A stretch of 64,000 bases of DNA from Chitinophagales bacterium. Lineage in GTDB: Bacteria > Bacteroidota > Bacteroidia > Chitinophagales > UBA2359. The stretch lies in contig JAWKLZ010000001.1 in NCBI GenBank assembly GCA_041392475.1, positions 2,232,001 through 2,296,000 of the forward strand. Direction: 5' to 3'. Below are positions 46,724-55,335 of the stretch, one piece after another. Each line of letters begins with the position of its first letter. The first letter of the stretch is position 1. A program made the position numbers and the translations under genes. The notes under the pieces are model-generated. The model did no database searches and had not been told where the DNA came from. It was given only the letters and a program-made list of their open reading frames with translations.

Positions 46724-47428
46724 TTGGAACAGAGCGTGAAATTATTACCCGAAAAGGAGCTTATCTGGTCACCCATTGTTGCCAACTCCAATATGAATCG
46801 AAAACGCAATGCCAGTGGTGTCAATAGTTATGCACAAGAAATAAGATTTGAGCCAGAACAATTCCTAAAAAACTTCATTGAAGAATACGGAAGGGTGAAA
46901 TGGTTGGATTTGTGTTGTGGTCAAGGAAATGCACTGCTTCAATCGGCTCGCTACTTAGAGAACCAAAAACTCCAAAATAAAGCATCTTTGACAGGAATTG
47001 ATTTGGTAAATTACTTTACTTCAACACCCAAACACATCTACTGCGTCCATTTCGAAGTGAGTTCTTTGCTGAATTGGACTAAAATAGAAAAATACGACCT
47101 CATCACCTGTATTCACGGTCTGCATTATGTTGGAGATAAGCTTAGTACATTGAAAAAATACTTAGCGATGCTTTCTCCAAACGGTCATTTTACTGCAAAC
47201 CTTGACTTAAAAAGTATCCACATCGAAAACCATAACACTTCAAAATTTCTACAACCGATTTTTGAAGAAAATCACATTTCCTATAACTCCAAAACGAAAA
47301 TGATAGAATGTATTGGAACGAAAATCATAGAATTTGGCGTTCAATACCTTGGAGCAAATGACAAAGCAGGTCCAAACTATACAGGTCAAGAAGCAGTTGA
47401 TTCCTACTATATAATTAAATCACCCTAA
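46724..47428 (+). CDS. Class I SAM-dependent methyltransferase
   Basis: A 234-residue enzyme. Motif I LDLCCGQGNALL lies at about 61, GIDLVNYF follows, and the motif IV region is KYDLITCIHGLHYV. The frame starts with TTG at 46724, 12 bases after ytxJ; the first ATG is at 46793. The segment before that ATG (KELIWSPIVANSNMNRKRN) looks conserved, so the TTG start, or a lost upstream ATG, is more likely. CIHGLHYVGD and the lone Rossmann fold point to a small-molecule or protein methyltransferase. The substrate is unknown. Probably cotranscribed with ytxJ. Confidence 0.75.
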   Translation: MEQSVKLLPEKELIWSPIVANSNMNRKRNASGVNSYAQEIRFEPEQFLKNFIEEYGRVKWLDLCCGQGNALLQSARYLENQKLQNKASLTGIDLVNYFTSTPKHIYCVHFEVSSLLNWTKIEKYDLITCIHGLHYVGDKLSTLKKYLAMLSPNGHFTANLDLKSIHIENHNTSKFLQPIFEENHISYNSKTKMIECIGTKIIEFGVQYLGANDKAGPNYTGQEAVDSYYIIKSP

Positions 47429-47507
47429 ACATTATAAAATAAATTTTAATCAACTCTAAATCAATTTGATTTGTAATTTCAATTAAACAAAACCTAATCA
47501 ATCAATT

Positions 47508-49088
47508 ATGAAAAATCAATTCTTAACCGCCGTTTACCAATACGATACCTACACCGAAAATGGAGCCGTTTCACATTCTACAACAGGAAGCGAACTGCTC
47601 AACTATTTTTCAAAAAGCGGTACTTTCAGGGATAGAAAATTGAAGGAGGTATTTGCAGATATGGGTAAAATATGGGCAGAATCTCCTAAAATTGCCCTGC
47701 AAATTATTTTCTACAACCGCTTGATTTCTCGCAAAGTAAAAGGTTTTGTAGAAAGCGAAAAAGTACAGAAAGGGCAAGGAAATAGAAGTGAGTTCAGAAA
47801 AGGCATCACTTGGCTCGCCCGATACCACAAACAACATTTGTACCCCAATTTATGGCTAATACCAGTTGTAGGCAGTTGGAAAGATTTGTGGCATCGTGAG
47901 CTCATTGGCGAACTCGACCACAAACAAGTATATGCTTTACTCAAAAAGGGTATTGAAGACGAATACAACAAAGATTTGATAGCCAAATATTTGCCTCGTA
48001 TTCGCTCTAAATCCAATACCTTCAATGACCGACACAAGGCACTGAATAAATTTGCTTATGGTTTCCTCAAATACATGAACTGGACTCCGACTGATTATCG
48101 AAAATTCAAAGCGGAAGGAAAAGCACATGAGTTTCAAAGAAAAATGTGTGACAATAAATGGAACGAAATAAATTTTTTGAAGATTCCAGGCAAAGCCTTG
48201 TTCAGTTTGGTGAACAAAAAAGGCAAGGATGGACAAACTTCCTTTGAAAGACACGACATTGAAGAAGCTTATGTAGAATGGATTAAACAACAGCCTACTG
48301 CAAAATTTACAGGATATGTCTATGAACTGATGAATCAAGTCACACAGAAACTTTCCTTAGCCCAAAAAATCACTTTGGACAAACAGTTTGATGGTTTGAT
48401 TGAACTGGCAAAAGCAGACAATCAAGGTATTCAAGAAAATGTTTGGTGTGCATTGGATACTTCTGGTTCTATGGCTGCAAAGGTAGCCGATACAACGGCC
48501 TTCAATATTTGCATTAGCTTAGGCGTTTATTTTGCAACGCTAAATGAAGGTGCTTTCAAAGACCATGTAATCATGTTCGACAGTGAATCGAAGGTCAAAC
48601 AATTGAGCGGCACCTTCACGGATAAAGTGCTGCAAATCACCTCAGCAAACACGGCTTGGGGAACAACCAATTTTCAGTCGGTCATTGATGAAATCGTTAG
48701 GGTCAGACAACAAAACCCAAAAATACCTGTCGCAGATTTTCCGACAACTTTGATAGTCGTTTCTGATATGCAGTTCAACCCTGTGAACGGCAATACCCAA
48801 ACGAATTATGAGGCAGCAATGCAAAAACTCGCTCAAGTGCGATTGCCACGAATGAGAATCGTTTGGTGGTGGGTGACGGGCAGAGGTGGTGATTTTCCAA
48901 ACAAATTGGATGACAAAGGAGTCATAATGATTGGCGGATTTGATGGTTCGATTCTTTCTCTACTCATTGGAGGCGAACAAGAACAAGTGGAAAAAGGTCA
49001 AGCGAAAACGGCTGTTAACCAAACACCTATTGAAGCCATGTTAAAGGCATTGAATCAGGATGTTTTGAAAAAAATAAGTTTGCAGTAA
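47508..49088 (+). CDS. DUF2828/TROVE-like protein with vWA domain
   Basis: A 526-residue cytoplasmic protein. The N-terminal half is helical (KLKEVFADMGKIWAE, GITWLARYHKQHLYPNLW, GSWKDLWHREL), as in DUF2828 and the Ro60/TROVE group. The C-terminal half is a von Willebrand A domain with a complete MIDAS: DTSGSM near 320, a Thr in NTAWGTTNFQS, and VVSDMQF. Related TROVE proteins bind small RNAs; DUF2828 itself is uncharacterised. It is striking that two small RNA genes follow directly (49115-49371). No other operon partner is seen. Confidence 0.78.
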   Translation: MKNQFLTAVYQYDTYTENGAVSHSTTGSELLNYFSKSGTFRDRKLKEVFADMGKIWAESPKIALQIIFYNRLISRKVKGFVESEKVQKGQGNRSEFRKGITWLARYHKQHLYPNLWLIPVVGSWKDLWHRELIGELDHKQVYALLKKGIEDEYNKDLIAKYLPRIRSKSNTFNDRHKALNKFAYGFLKYMNWTPTDYRKFKAEGKAHEFQRKMCDNKWNEINFLKIPGKALFSLVNKKGKDGQTSFERHDIEEAYVEWIKQQPTAKFTGYVYELMNQVTQKLSLAQKITLDKQFDGLIELAKADNQGIQENVWCALDTSGSMAAKVADTTAFNICISLGVYFATLNEGAFKDHVIMFDSESKVKQLSGTFTDKVLQITSANTAWGTTNFQSVIDEIVRVRQQNPKIPVADFPTTLIVVSDMQFNPVNGNTQTNYEAAMQKLAQVRLPRMRIVWWWVTGRGGDFPNKLDDKGVIMIGGFDGSILSLLIGGEQEQVEKGQAKTAVNQTPIEAMLKALNQDVLKKISLQ

Positions 49089-49110
49089 CCGAAAAAAATA
49101 AGTATATTTG
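49079..49110 (+). promoter_or_regulatory. Promoter of small RNA 1
   Basis: TTTG (49079-49082), 20 bases, then TATATTTG (49103-49110): a full match to the Bacteroidota vegetative promoter. The upstream half overlaps the end of the vWA gene. Confidence 0.85.
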
Positions 49111-49114
49111 AAAC

Positions 49115-49182
49115 AAGCCGAAAGATTACCACAGCAATTTTTATCTCTTGAACAGAACGCAAGTGTAATCTGTGGCTTTTTT
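49115..49182 (+). ncRNA. Structured small RNA 1 (tandem pair)
   Basis: The transcript is expected to start about five bases after the promoter. Its ends pair as AAGCC (49115-49119) with GGCTT (49174-49178), an internal loop (gaa/gt), then AGATTAC (49123-49129) with GTAATCT (49165-49171), followed by a T-tract. The inside keeps CACAGCAAT and GAACGCAAG. CCACAG (49129-49134) can alternatively pair with CTGTGG (49170-49175), so two exclusive folds exist. A homologous copy lies 164 bases downstream. I do not recognise the family. A riboswitch-like or 6S-like regulator, or an RNA bound by the neighbouring TROVE-like protein, are possibilities only. Confidence 0.7.
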
Positions 49183-49198
49183 ATTCTTCTGTAATTGG

Positions 49199-49244
49199 AA
49201 ACACCCTAACCAAAATGAATCTTTTGGTTAGGGTGTTTTTTTTT
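49199..49244 (+). terminator. Strong terminator between the two small RNAs
   Basis: A 17-bp perfect stem (49199-49215 with 49222-49238, aaacaccctaac... / ...gttagggtgttt), a 6-base loop and nine T. Confidence 0.95.
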
Positions 49245-49273
49245 GTAAAATGTTAGGAAAACAACTATATTTG
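49242..49273 (+). promoter_or_regulatory. Promoter of small RNA 2
   Basis: TTTG (49242-49245), 20 bases, then TATATTTG (49266-49273). Same elements and same spacing as the promoter of RNA 1. The distance from TATATTTG to the conserved CGAAAGATTAC block is eight bases in both copies. Confidence 0.85.
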
Positions 49274-49278
49274 TCGTC

Positions 49279-49371
49279 AATCGAAAGATTACCACAGCAA
49301 TATTTCAATCCAAACTTGAAGGTCGAGAGAAATCTTGGACGCAAGAGAACAAGTGTAATCTGTGATTTTTT
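49279..49371 (+). ncRNA. Structured small RNA 2 (tandem pair)
   Basis: The terminal stem AATC (49279-49282) with GATT (49364-49367), loop gaa/gt, then AGATTAC (49286-49292) with GTAATCT (49355-49361) and a T-tract. Compared with RNA 1, the outer stem has changed on both sides (GCC:GGC to ATC:GAT), which preserves pairing. The inside again keeps CACAGCAAT and GGACGCAAG, but carries an extra hairpin (TCCAA/TTGGA) that makes it about 25 bases longer. The RNA ends about 80 bases before the FAD oxidoreductase gene, with another hairpin in between. Confidence 0.7.
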
Positions 49372-49393
49372 ACTTTTGTAAAATTTTTAACAG

Positions 49394-49445
49394 GCGCAAT
49401 ATCAAATGAGTGTAAAACACAACACCTTTCGATATTGCGCTTTTT
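49394..49445 (+). terminator. Hairpin with T-run before the FAD oxidoreductase
   Basis: gcgcaatatc (49394-49403) pairs with gatattgcgc (49431-49440) across a 27-base loop, followed by TTTTT. It could be a backup terminator of RNA 2 or an attenuator of the gene at 49452. Confidence 0.7.
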
Positions 49446-49451
49446 GATGTT

Positions 49452-50684
49452 ATGGACTTTGAGAACATGAACAAATACGACATTCTAATTGTAGGCGGCG
49501 GCGTATTCGGCATCACTGCAGCCGTCGAATTGGCGAAGTGCAAACACAAAGTTGGGCTCATCAATCCTGACAGAATCCCCCATCATTTGGCTGCCTCTAC
49601 CGACATCACAAAGGTAGTTCGCATGGAATATGGCTCAGATCAAGAATATTTCCGAATGGCAGAAATATGTATAGACAGATGGAAAGAATGGAACGACCTT
49701 TTAGCAGAAAAACTGTACCATGAAGTCGGTTTTTTGATGCTCTGCAAAGGCAATATGGAGCAGAAACAATTTACTTTTGAGAAATCAAGTTACGAAAACC
49801 TCCTTACAAATGGCTATGCTTCTGGTCGTTTGGATGCGGAGGGATTAAAAAAACGATTTCCTGCCTTCAATAATGAAGTATTTGTAGATGCCAACTTCAA
49901 TCCTAAAGGAGGATATGTAGAATCTGGTTTGGCAATCGAAAAGTTGGCTAATTATGCTCGTTCTTTGGGTGTCGACATTCACGAAGGACAAACCGCAGAT
50001 AGTTTCGTGATTGAAAGTGGACAACTGAAGGCGGTGAAAACCAAAGAAGGCAAAACCTTTTGGTGTGGTCATGCGCTCATTGCAGCAGGCGCACATACCC
50101 CTCATCTGCTTCCCGAATTGCAGCCCTATATCAAAACCACTGGTCACCCCATTTTTTGGCTAAAACCCCATGATCCCAAATATTTTACGCCTCCTTATAT
50201 GAGCGTTTTCACTGCCGATATTTCCAATTCTGGATGGTATGGTTTCCCTGTTTCACCCAAATATGGCGTGGTGAAAATTGGGAAACACACCAACGGATTG
50301 TTGCTTCACCCCGATAAAGACGACCGTCAAATCAAAGACGAAGAAGTAGCAGATATGCGGTCTTTTTTGCAGATGGCTATCCCCGAATTGGCCACCGCAC
50401 CTTTGGTTTATACCCGCCGATGCCTTTACACCGATACCTTAGATGGGCATTTTTGGATAGACCATCACCCCGATATCAAGGGGCTTTCGGTAAGTACGGG
50501 CGGCAGTGGTCACGGTATGAAAATGGGCCCTATTTTGGGCGAAATGGCGGCGGATATGGTGGAAGGAAAAACGCATCCTTTCTCCAAAAGATACCGATGG
50601 CGACATTTGACCCACGATACTTCACAAACGGAGGAATCAAGATTTGTGGTAAATCGAAAAATAATCGTAGATTTCGCTGGTTAA
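49452..50684 (+). CDS. FAD-dependent oxidoreductase (DAO family, sarcosine oxidase-like)
   Basis: A 410-residue flavoenzyme. The dinucleotide-binding motif ILIVGGGVFGITAAVELA lies at about 10-28, and the FAD-site end CGHALIAAGAHTPHLLPEL near 200. The substrate-domain end is CLYTDTLDGHFWIDHHPDIKGLSVSTGGSGHGMKMGP, the signature of monomeric sarcosine/N-methyl amino acid oxidases. It would oxidise a secondary or primary amine with O2. The start could be 49452 or the ATG at 49467, which is closer to the motif. It follows the small RNA pair and a hairpin leader; control by these RNAs is possible but unproven. Confidence 0.85.
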   Translation: MDFENMNKYDILIVGGGVFGITAAVELAKCKHKVGLINPDRIPHHLAASTDITKVVRMEYGSDQEYFRMAEICIDRWKEWNDLLAEKLYHEVGFLMLCKGNMEQKQFTFEKSSYENLLTNGYASGRLDAEGLKKRFPAFNNEVFVDANFNPKGGYVESGLAIEKLANYARSLGVDIHEGQTADSFVIESGQLKAVKTKEGKTFWCGHALIAAGAHTPHLLPELQPYIKTTGHPIFWLKPHDPKYFTPPYMSVFTADISNSGWYGFPVSPKYGVVKIGKHTNGLLLHPDKDDRQIKDEEVADMRSFLQMAIPELATAPLVYTRRCLYTDTLDGHFWIDHHPDIKGLSVSTGGSGHGMKMGPILGEMAADMVEGKTHPFSKRYRWRHLTHDTSQTEESRFVVNRKIIVDFAG

Positions 50685-50732
50685 TATTGACATTTCAATT
50701 TTGATTTTCATTCTAATTTTCATTTCCAATTC

Positions 50733-51395
50733 ATGTTGTATCTCGTTCCCACGCCCATCGGCAACTTAGAAGACATCACCTTACGTGCGCTTCGCATATT
50801 GAAGGAAGCAGATGTAGTGTTGGCAGAAGACACCCGAAAAAGTGGCTTTCTGTTGAAACACTACGACATCTCCAAGCCTCTTCAATCGTATCACGCCCAC
50901 AATGAACACAAGACTTTGCAGCGAATAGTGGAGCAACTGCAAGCTGGCGTAAAAATGGCTTTGGTGACAGATGCGGGTACGCCTGGCATTTCTGATCCAG
51001 GTTTTTTGTTGGTTCGAGAATGTCGAAAAGCGGGCATTGAAGTACAGTCATTGCCCGGAGCAACGGCTTTTGTGCCTGCTTTGGTCAATTCGGGAATTCC
51101 CTGCGATAAGTTTTGCTTTGAAGGTTTTCTACCTCAAAAAAAAGGGCGCAATACTCGCCTTGAAGCCCTGCAAACCGAAACCCGCACGATGGTCTTTTAT
51201 GAATCGCCTTTCCGATTGGTCAAAACATTGGAGCAGTTTGTAACGTTTTTTGGAGCAGATAGACAAGTGGCAGTTTCGAGAGAATTGACCAAATTGCACG
51301 AAGAAAATGTGCAGGGAACAGTTGCGGAATTGGTACAACACTTCAAATCCAAAAATGTGAAAGGGGAAATTGTGATTGTCTTGGCAGGATGCTGA
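50733..51395 (+). CDS. rsmI: 16S rRNA (cytidine1402-2'-O)-methyltransferase
   Basis: A 220-residue enzyme that methylates the ribose of C1402 in the ribosomal decoding centre with SAM. Family motifs are clear: LYLVPTPIGNLEDITLRAL, VVLAEDTRKSG, SYHAHNEH, LVTDAGTPGISDPG, SLPGATAFVPALVNSGIP and TMVFYESPFR. It is shorter than E. coli RsmI (286) because it lacks the C-terminal extension, as in many Bacteroidota. Single gene after the FAD oxidoreductase. Confidence 0.95.
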   Translation: MLYLVPTPIGNLEDITLRALRILKEADVVLAEDTRKSGFLLKHYDISKPLQSYHAHNEHKTLQRIVEQLQAGVKMALVTDAGTPGISDPGFLLVRECRKAGIEVQSLPGATAFVPALVNSGIPCDKFCFEGFLPQKKGRNTRLEALQTETRTMVFYESPFRLVKTLEQFVTFFGADRQVAVSRELTKLHEENVQGTVAELVQHFKSKNVKGEIVIVLAGC

Positions 51396-51640
51396 ATCAA
51401 AATTCAAAACTCAAAATTCAAACTCAAATTGAAAACATCAACACTTCAAAACACTTAGACTTTGGACGAGGGAGCAGAGATGCGAGAAGTGGGACATTAA
51501 TAAATTGATAATGAACAACTTACGACCAAACAACGAAAACAAGCAAATCATTGATTACCAAATCTTTACATCTTGCTTCCCGCTTCTCACTTCTTTCGTC
51601 CAAAGTCCAAAAAACACCAAAACACCAAAACAAAAAAAAT

Positions 51641-52594
51641 ATGTACAGAATACTAATCTACCTCAGTTGTTTGTTGTTCTTTGCCCACTGCAAACCCAAA
51701 AGTAAAGCTACCACTGCAAAAACAGATGCAGCCATTAAAGATGCAAGCGTAAAAATAGCACCTGACGAAAAATATGTTTTTCCTTACAATTTTGCAGAAC
51801 CCACTCAAAAACAAAAACTTCCCAATGAACTTGACGAACTTTCAGGTTTGGATTTTTTGGGAGGCACTTTGTTTGCTTGCATTCAAGACGAGAAAGCAAA
51901 TGTGTATATTTACAACTTTGAAACCGATGAAATTACGAGTGATGTAGATTTTGGCAAAAATGGTGATTTTGAAGATGTTGAAGTAGTAGGAAAGGAAATT
52001 TGGGTGCTTCGAAGCGATGGTGATTTGTACCAAATTACCAACTTCAATTCAGACGATCAAGAAACAGAAAAGTACGAAACCTCATTGAGTTCTTCAAACG
52101 ATACAGAAGGTTTGTGTTTGGATGCTTCAAAACAAAACCTATTGATTGCCTGCAAAGGAAAAGCACACGATGACCCCAAATGGAACAACTACAAAGCGGT
52201 GTACTCCTTCAATTTAGCTAAAAAAGAAATGAATCCAGAACCTTTGTTTGCCATATCTTTGGACAGCTTGGCCCGTCATTTAGCCAATGACAAAAGCGCA
52301 GATATCGTTAATAAAGTTGCCAAGTTTTTGAATCCTGCAAGCGGTGATTTGTCTTTTCAACCTTCGGGCATTGATGTACACCCGCTTACCAAAGAAATTT
52401 ATTTGATAGCTACAGTAGGCAAATTATTGGTAGTAATGGACGCAGCAGGAAAAAACATTGTCCACATCGAACCGCTTGACCCTGATGTTTTTAAACAACC
52501 CGAAAGTATCTGTTTTATGGCAAACGGGGATTTATACATTGGCAATGAAGCAAGAGATGGAAAGGCGAATATCTTGAAGTTTGTGATGAAGTGA
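51641..52594 (+). CDS. SdiA-regulated-like beta-propeller lipoprotein
   Basis: I start at 51641 because MYRILIYLSCLLFFAHC is a lipoprotein signal with lipobox Cys; an upstream in-frame ATG (51551) gives no signal. The mature protein of about 300 residues has repeated strand motifs (ELDELSGLDFLGGTLFACIQDE, DFEDVEVVGKEIWVLRSDGDLY, TEGLCLDAS, SGIDVHPLTKEIYLI) matching the SdiA-regulated propeller family. It is probably periplasmic or surface-bound; its ligand is unknown. The leader is A-rich (aacaccaaaacaaaaaaa). Confidence 0.75.
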   Translation: MYRILIYLSCLLFFAHCKPKSKATTAKTDAAIKDASVKIAPDEKYVFPYNFAEPTQKQKLPNELDELSGLDFLGGTLFACIQDEKANVYIYNFETDEITSDVDFGKNGDFEDVEVVGKEIWVLRSDGDLYQITNFNSDDQETEKYETSLSSSNDTEGLCLDASKQNLLIACKGKAHDDPKWNNYKAVYSFNLAKKEMNPEPLFAISLDSLARHLANDKSADIVNKVAKFLNPASGDLSFQPSGIDVHPLTKEIYLIATVGKLLVVMDAAGKNIVHIEPLDPDVFKQPESICFMANGDLYIGNEARDGKANILKFVMK

Positions 52595-52671
52595 TCATGA
52601 TCGCAGATTTTGTAGATGATGCTGATTTTACTCAAAACATTTATATCTTTCGTCTAAAGATAACCCTCCAA

Positions 52672-53289
52672 ATGACCAAAAAAGAAAAAACCACTTTTAT
52701 CCTTCAAAAGTTAGAAGAACTCTACCCTACCGTAGATGTGCCACTTCAACATGAAGACCCTTACACACTTTTGATTGCCGTATTGTTGTCTGCCCAGTGT
52801 ACTGATAAGAGGGTAAACACAGTGACTCCTCACCTATTTGCGATGGCAGATACACCTCAAAAAATGGTGCAATGTGAAGTAGAAGACATCAAGGCCATCA
52901 TTCGACCTTGTGGCCTGTCGCCCCGCAAATCGAAGGCGATTTATGATTTATCAGAGATACTTTTGCACAAACACAATGGAAAAGTCCCGCAAAATTATGA
53001 GGATTTGGAGGCATTGCCAGGGGTGGGACACAAAACTGCTTCGGTGGTCATGTCACAGGCTTTTGGTGAACCTGCTTTTCCTGTCGATACGCACATTCAC
53101 CGCTTAGCAACTCGCTGGGGATTAACGAGTGGTAAAAATGTGGTGCAAACAGAGCGAGATTTGAAGCGAATTTTTCCGAAAAAATCGTGGAATAAGTTAC
53201 ATTTACAAATCATTTTTTTCGGTCGGGAATACTGCCCTGCAAGAGGACACGATGCAAATGAATGTCCTATTTGCAGCAAAGTTGGATAA
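52672..53289 (+). CDS. nth: Endonuclease III (DNA glycosylase/AP lyase)
   Basis: Base-excision repair enzyme that removes oxidised pyrimidines. The start at 52672 (MTKKEKTTFIL) is chosen because the 27 codons upstream in frame look non-coding. It has 205 residues. The helix-hairpin-helix ALPGVGHKTASVV holds catalytic Lys121, and PVDTHIHR holds Asp139, matching E. coli Lys120 and Asp138. The usual four-Cys iron-sulfur loop (C-x6-C-x2-C-x5-C) is altered to YC-x9-C-x2-C at the extreme C-terminus, so a normal [4Fe-4S] cluster is unlikely. It precedes lgt by 35 bases. Confidence 0.93.
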   Translation: MTKKEKTTFILQKLEELYPTVDVPLQHEDPYTLLIAVLLSAQCTDKRVNTVTPHLFAMADTPQKMVQCEVEDIKAIIRPCGLSPRKSKAIYDLSEILLHKHNGKVPQNYEDLEALPGVGHKTASVVMSQAFGEPAFPVDTHIHRLATRWGLTSGKNVVQTERDLKRIFPKKSWNKLHLQIIFFGREYCPARGHDANECPICSKVG

Positions 53290-53324
53290 TCCACGATTTG
53301 ATATTGGACATTAGATAACACAGC

Positions 53325-54107
53325 ATGAATTATAACCTACTCACTTACATTACTTGGAATGTAGAACCTGCCATTCTGCAAATTGGCAACTTCAAACTAC
53401 TGTGGTACAGCACCATGTGGGCTACTTCAATTATTGTTGGTTATGCATTGATGCGCTATTTGTACCGCAAAAGTGGATTTGACCAAGAAACGGTGATTGA
53501 TTTGGTGCAATATGTATTTTTTGGAGGAGTGATTGGCGCACGTTTGGGAGATGTATTGTTCTACAACTTGGATTTCTATATGCGAGATCCCATCGAAATT
53601 TTGAAGGTTTGGCATGGAGGATTGGCGAGTCATGGCGGGGTGATTGGAGTATTGATTGCCATATACTTATATAGCCGTTCTCGCAAGGAAGTGCCGTTGA
53701 TAAAGGTATTGGATTTATCGGCCATTGTGATTCCCTTGTTGGGAGCGTTTATTCGCATCGGCAATTTGTTCAATTCGGAGTTGTATGGGAAAGTGACGGA
53801 TGTTCCCTGGGCTTTTGTGTTCACCAAAGTAGATGATTATCCCCGACATCCTTCTCAATTGTATGAAACGTTGATGCTCACAGGCGTTTTTGCGTTTATG
53901 ATGTATTTGTTCCACAAAAAGAAAGATTTACCCGATGGATTTTTGTTGGGCGTATTTTTTGTCCTGACCTTTGGTTTGCGTGCATTGTTGGAGTTTTTCA
54001 AAGTAGAAGCAAGTTATACGCAGTTGTTGAGTATTCCTTTGGTAATTGGAGGCTTGATATTGATTTGGTTGGCGCAAAATCGGCGATTGCAGGGAAAAAG
54101 CCATTGA
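53325..54107 (+). CDS. lgt: Prolipoprotein diacylglyceryl transferase
   Basis: Inner-membrane enzyme that adds diacylglycerol to the lipobox Cys of lipoprotein precursors, several of which are encoded in this window. It has 260 residues and about seven membrane helices. Family motifs are GGVIGARLGDVLFYN, WHGGLASHGG, IRIGNLFNSELYG (Lgt signature, with Arg and Asn) and DYPRHPSQLYE. Likely cotranscribed with nth. Confidence 0.95.
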   Translation: MNYNLLTYITWNVEPAILQIGNFKLLWYSTMWATSIIVGYALMRYLYRKSGFDQETVIDLVQYVFFGGVIGARLGDVLFYNLDFYMRDPIEILKVWHGGLASHGGVIGVLIAIYLYSRSRKEVPLIKVLDLSAIVIPLLGAFIRIGNLFNSELYGKVTDVPWAFVFTKVDDYPRHPSQLYETLMLTGVFAFMMYLFHKKKDLPDGFLLGVFFVLTFGLRALLEFFKVEASYTQLLSIPLVIGGLILIWLAQNRRLQGKSH

Positions 54108-54219
54108 AGTATTGGGGAGTTTGAAGGTATTTATTCGTTCTCACCAACAAAAAATTCTCTAAATAATAAGTATATTCGACCTTTCGCATCTTGCTTCGTT
54201 ACACTTTATCCCAAAAGCT

Positions 54220-55266
54220 ATGAACCTAAAAGACGACCTTTATTTGCTGCAACATTCACCCGAAATACTGATAGAAAAACACGCTAAAATCATTCAAAAA
54301 TGGCTGACAGAATACGTCAATAATGGTTTTTTGGAGATAAAAAACCCACTTGAAGTTCAACAAAAAATAACAGCAATATTATTACAAGAACTTCAAAACC
54401 ATACAGGTACACTTCAAACCACGGTTTATGGTTTTTTGGTGCGAAAAATACGCAGCATCTGCAATCAACTCTGCAATAAACAAGACCTGCAATTGCTCTA
54501 CTCCGACCAACCAAACCGCATCATCACCAAATACCAAAAACTAATCTTCAAAGAAACCATGATTTACCAAAGTCGTGGCAGTTTCAAACAACTCGAAACA
54601 AGTGAGGTAGTGCAAGAACTCAATGAAGTATTGCTCCGACGAATTTTGCCAAAGTTGGTACAGTTTGAAGGAAAATCACTCTTCCGTACCTATTTCAAGA
54701 CAGTTCTCCGCAATCTTCTACACGAAACCTATAAGCGGCTGACAAAAGTGCATGAGAAACAACAATCCGCAGTGGATTACGACGACATCAGCAACTTGGA
54801 CTCGTCGAATGAACTGAATTGGCATGCCCATCAAACCGCTGAGGATATGGTGAGTACCGAAGAAGCCATTGAACTCCAAAAAAACATTTTCGAGGTTTGC
54901 CTCCGCAAACACCCAATTGAAGCAAGGCTGGATTTTGTATTGTGTTTGAAGGTCAATCAATGGTTAGTATTGATTTCAAAAGACGTTTTTGAGTATTGGC
55001 AAAACTGCCCTGATAATGTGGTAGTAGAAATTTTAAGCTATTTTGGCATAGATTACCAACACTTTACCAAAGGAAATCTTTTTGAACATTTGGCAGAAAT
55101 CATCACTTGGAAACATACAAAAGAATTGAAGCCAGATACCCTACGAAAACGCTATGCTTCGGCAGAAAAGCAATTGTTGGTCGCCATTTTTCAGCACATT
55201 GGTCTTCAACAGGCACGTCAGTTTAGTTTGGAGGATTTTGTGCATGGGTATTATCGAGGAGCGTAA
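54220..55266 (+). CDS. Putative sigma-factor-like protein
   Basis: A 348-residue helical protein. A central stretch (about 135-175, RRILPKLVQFEGKSLFRTYF, then KTVLRNLLHETYKRL) has the feel of sigma region 2. A C-terminal stretch (LKPDTLRKRYASAEKQLLVAI) resembles the recognition helix of a region 4-type domain. The N-terminal 100 residues are unassigned. The next gene encodes a protein with an anti-sigma-like zinc finger, which supports the idea. No close family was recognised, so the call is tentative. A large hypothetical helical protein without DNA binding is the alternative. Confidence 0.45.
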   Translation: MNLKDDLYLLQHSPEILIEKHAKIIQKWLTEYVNNGFLEIKNPLEVQQKITAILLQELQNHTGTLQTTVYGFLVRKIRSICNQLCNKQDLQLLYSDQPNRIITKYQKLIFKETMIYQSRGSFKQLETSEVVQELNEVLLRRILPKLVQFEGKSLFRTYFKTVLRNLLHETYKRLTKVHEKQQSAVDYDDISNLDSSNELNWHAHQTAEDMVSTEEAIELQKNIFEVCLRKHPIEARLDFVLCLKVNQWLVLISKDVFEYWQNCPDNVVVEILSYFGIDYQHFTKGNLFEHLAEIITWKHTKELKPDTLRKRYASAEKQLLVAIFQHIGLQQARQFSLEDFVHGYYRGA

Positions 55267-55335
55267 ATTTCTTTTTCCAAAAAAGGGTTTCTTTATCGTC
55301 TATGGTTATAGAAATTCTTTTTTACAGTACAAAAA

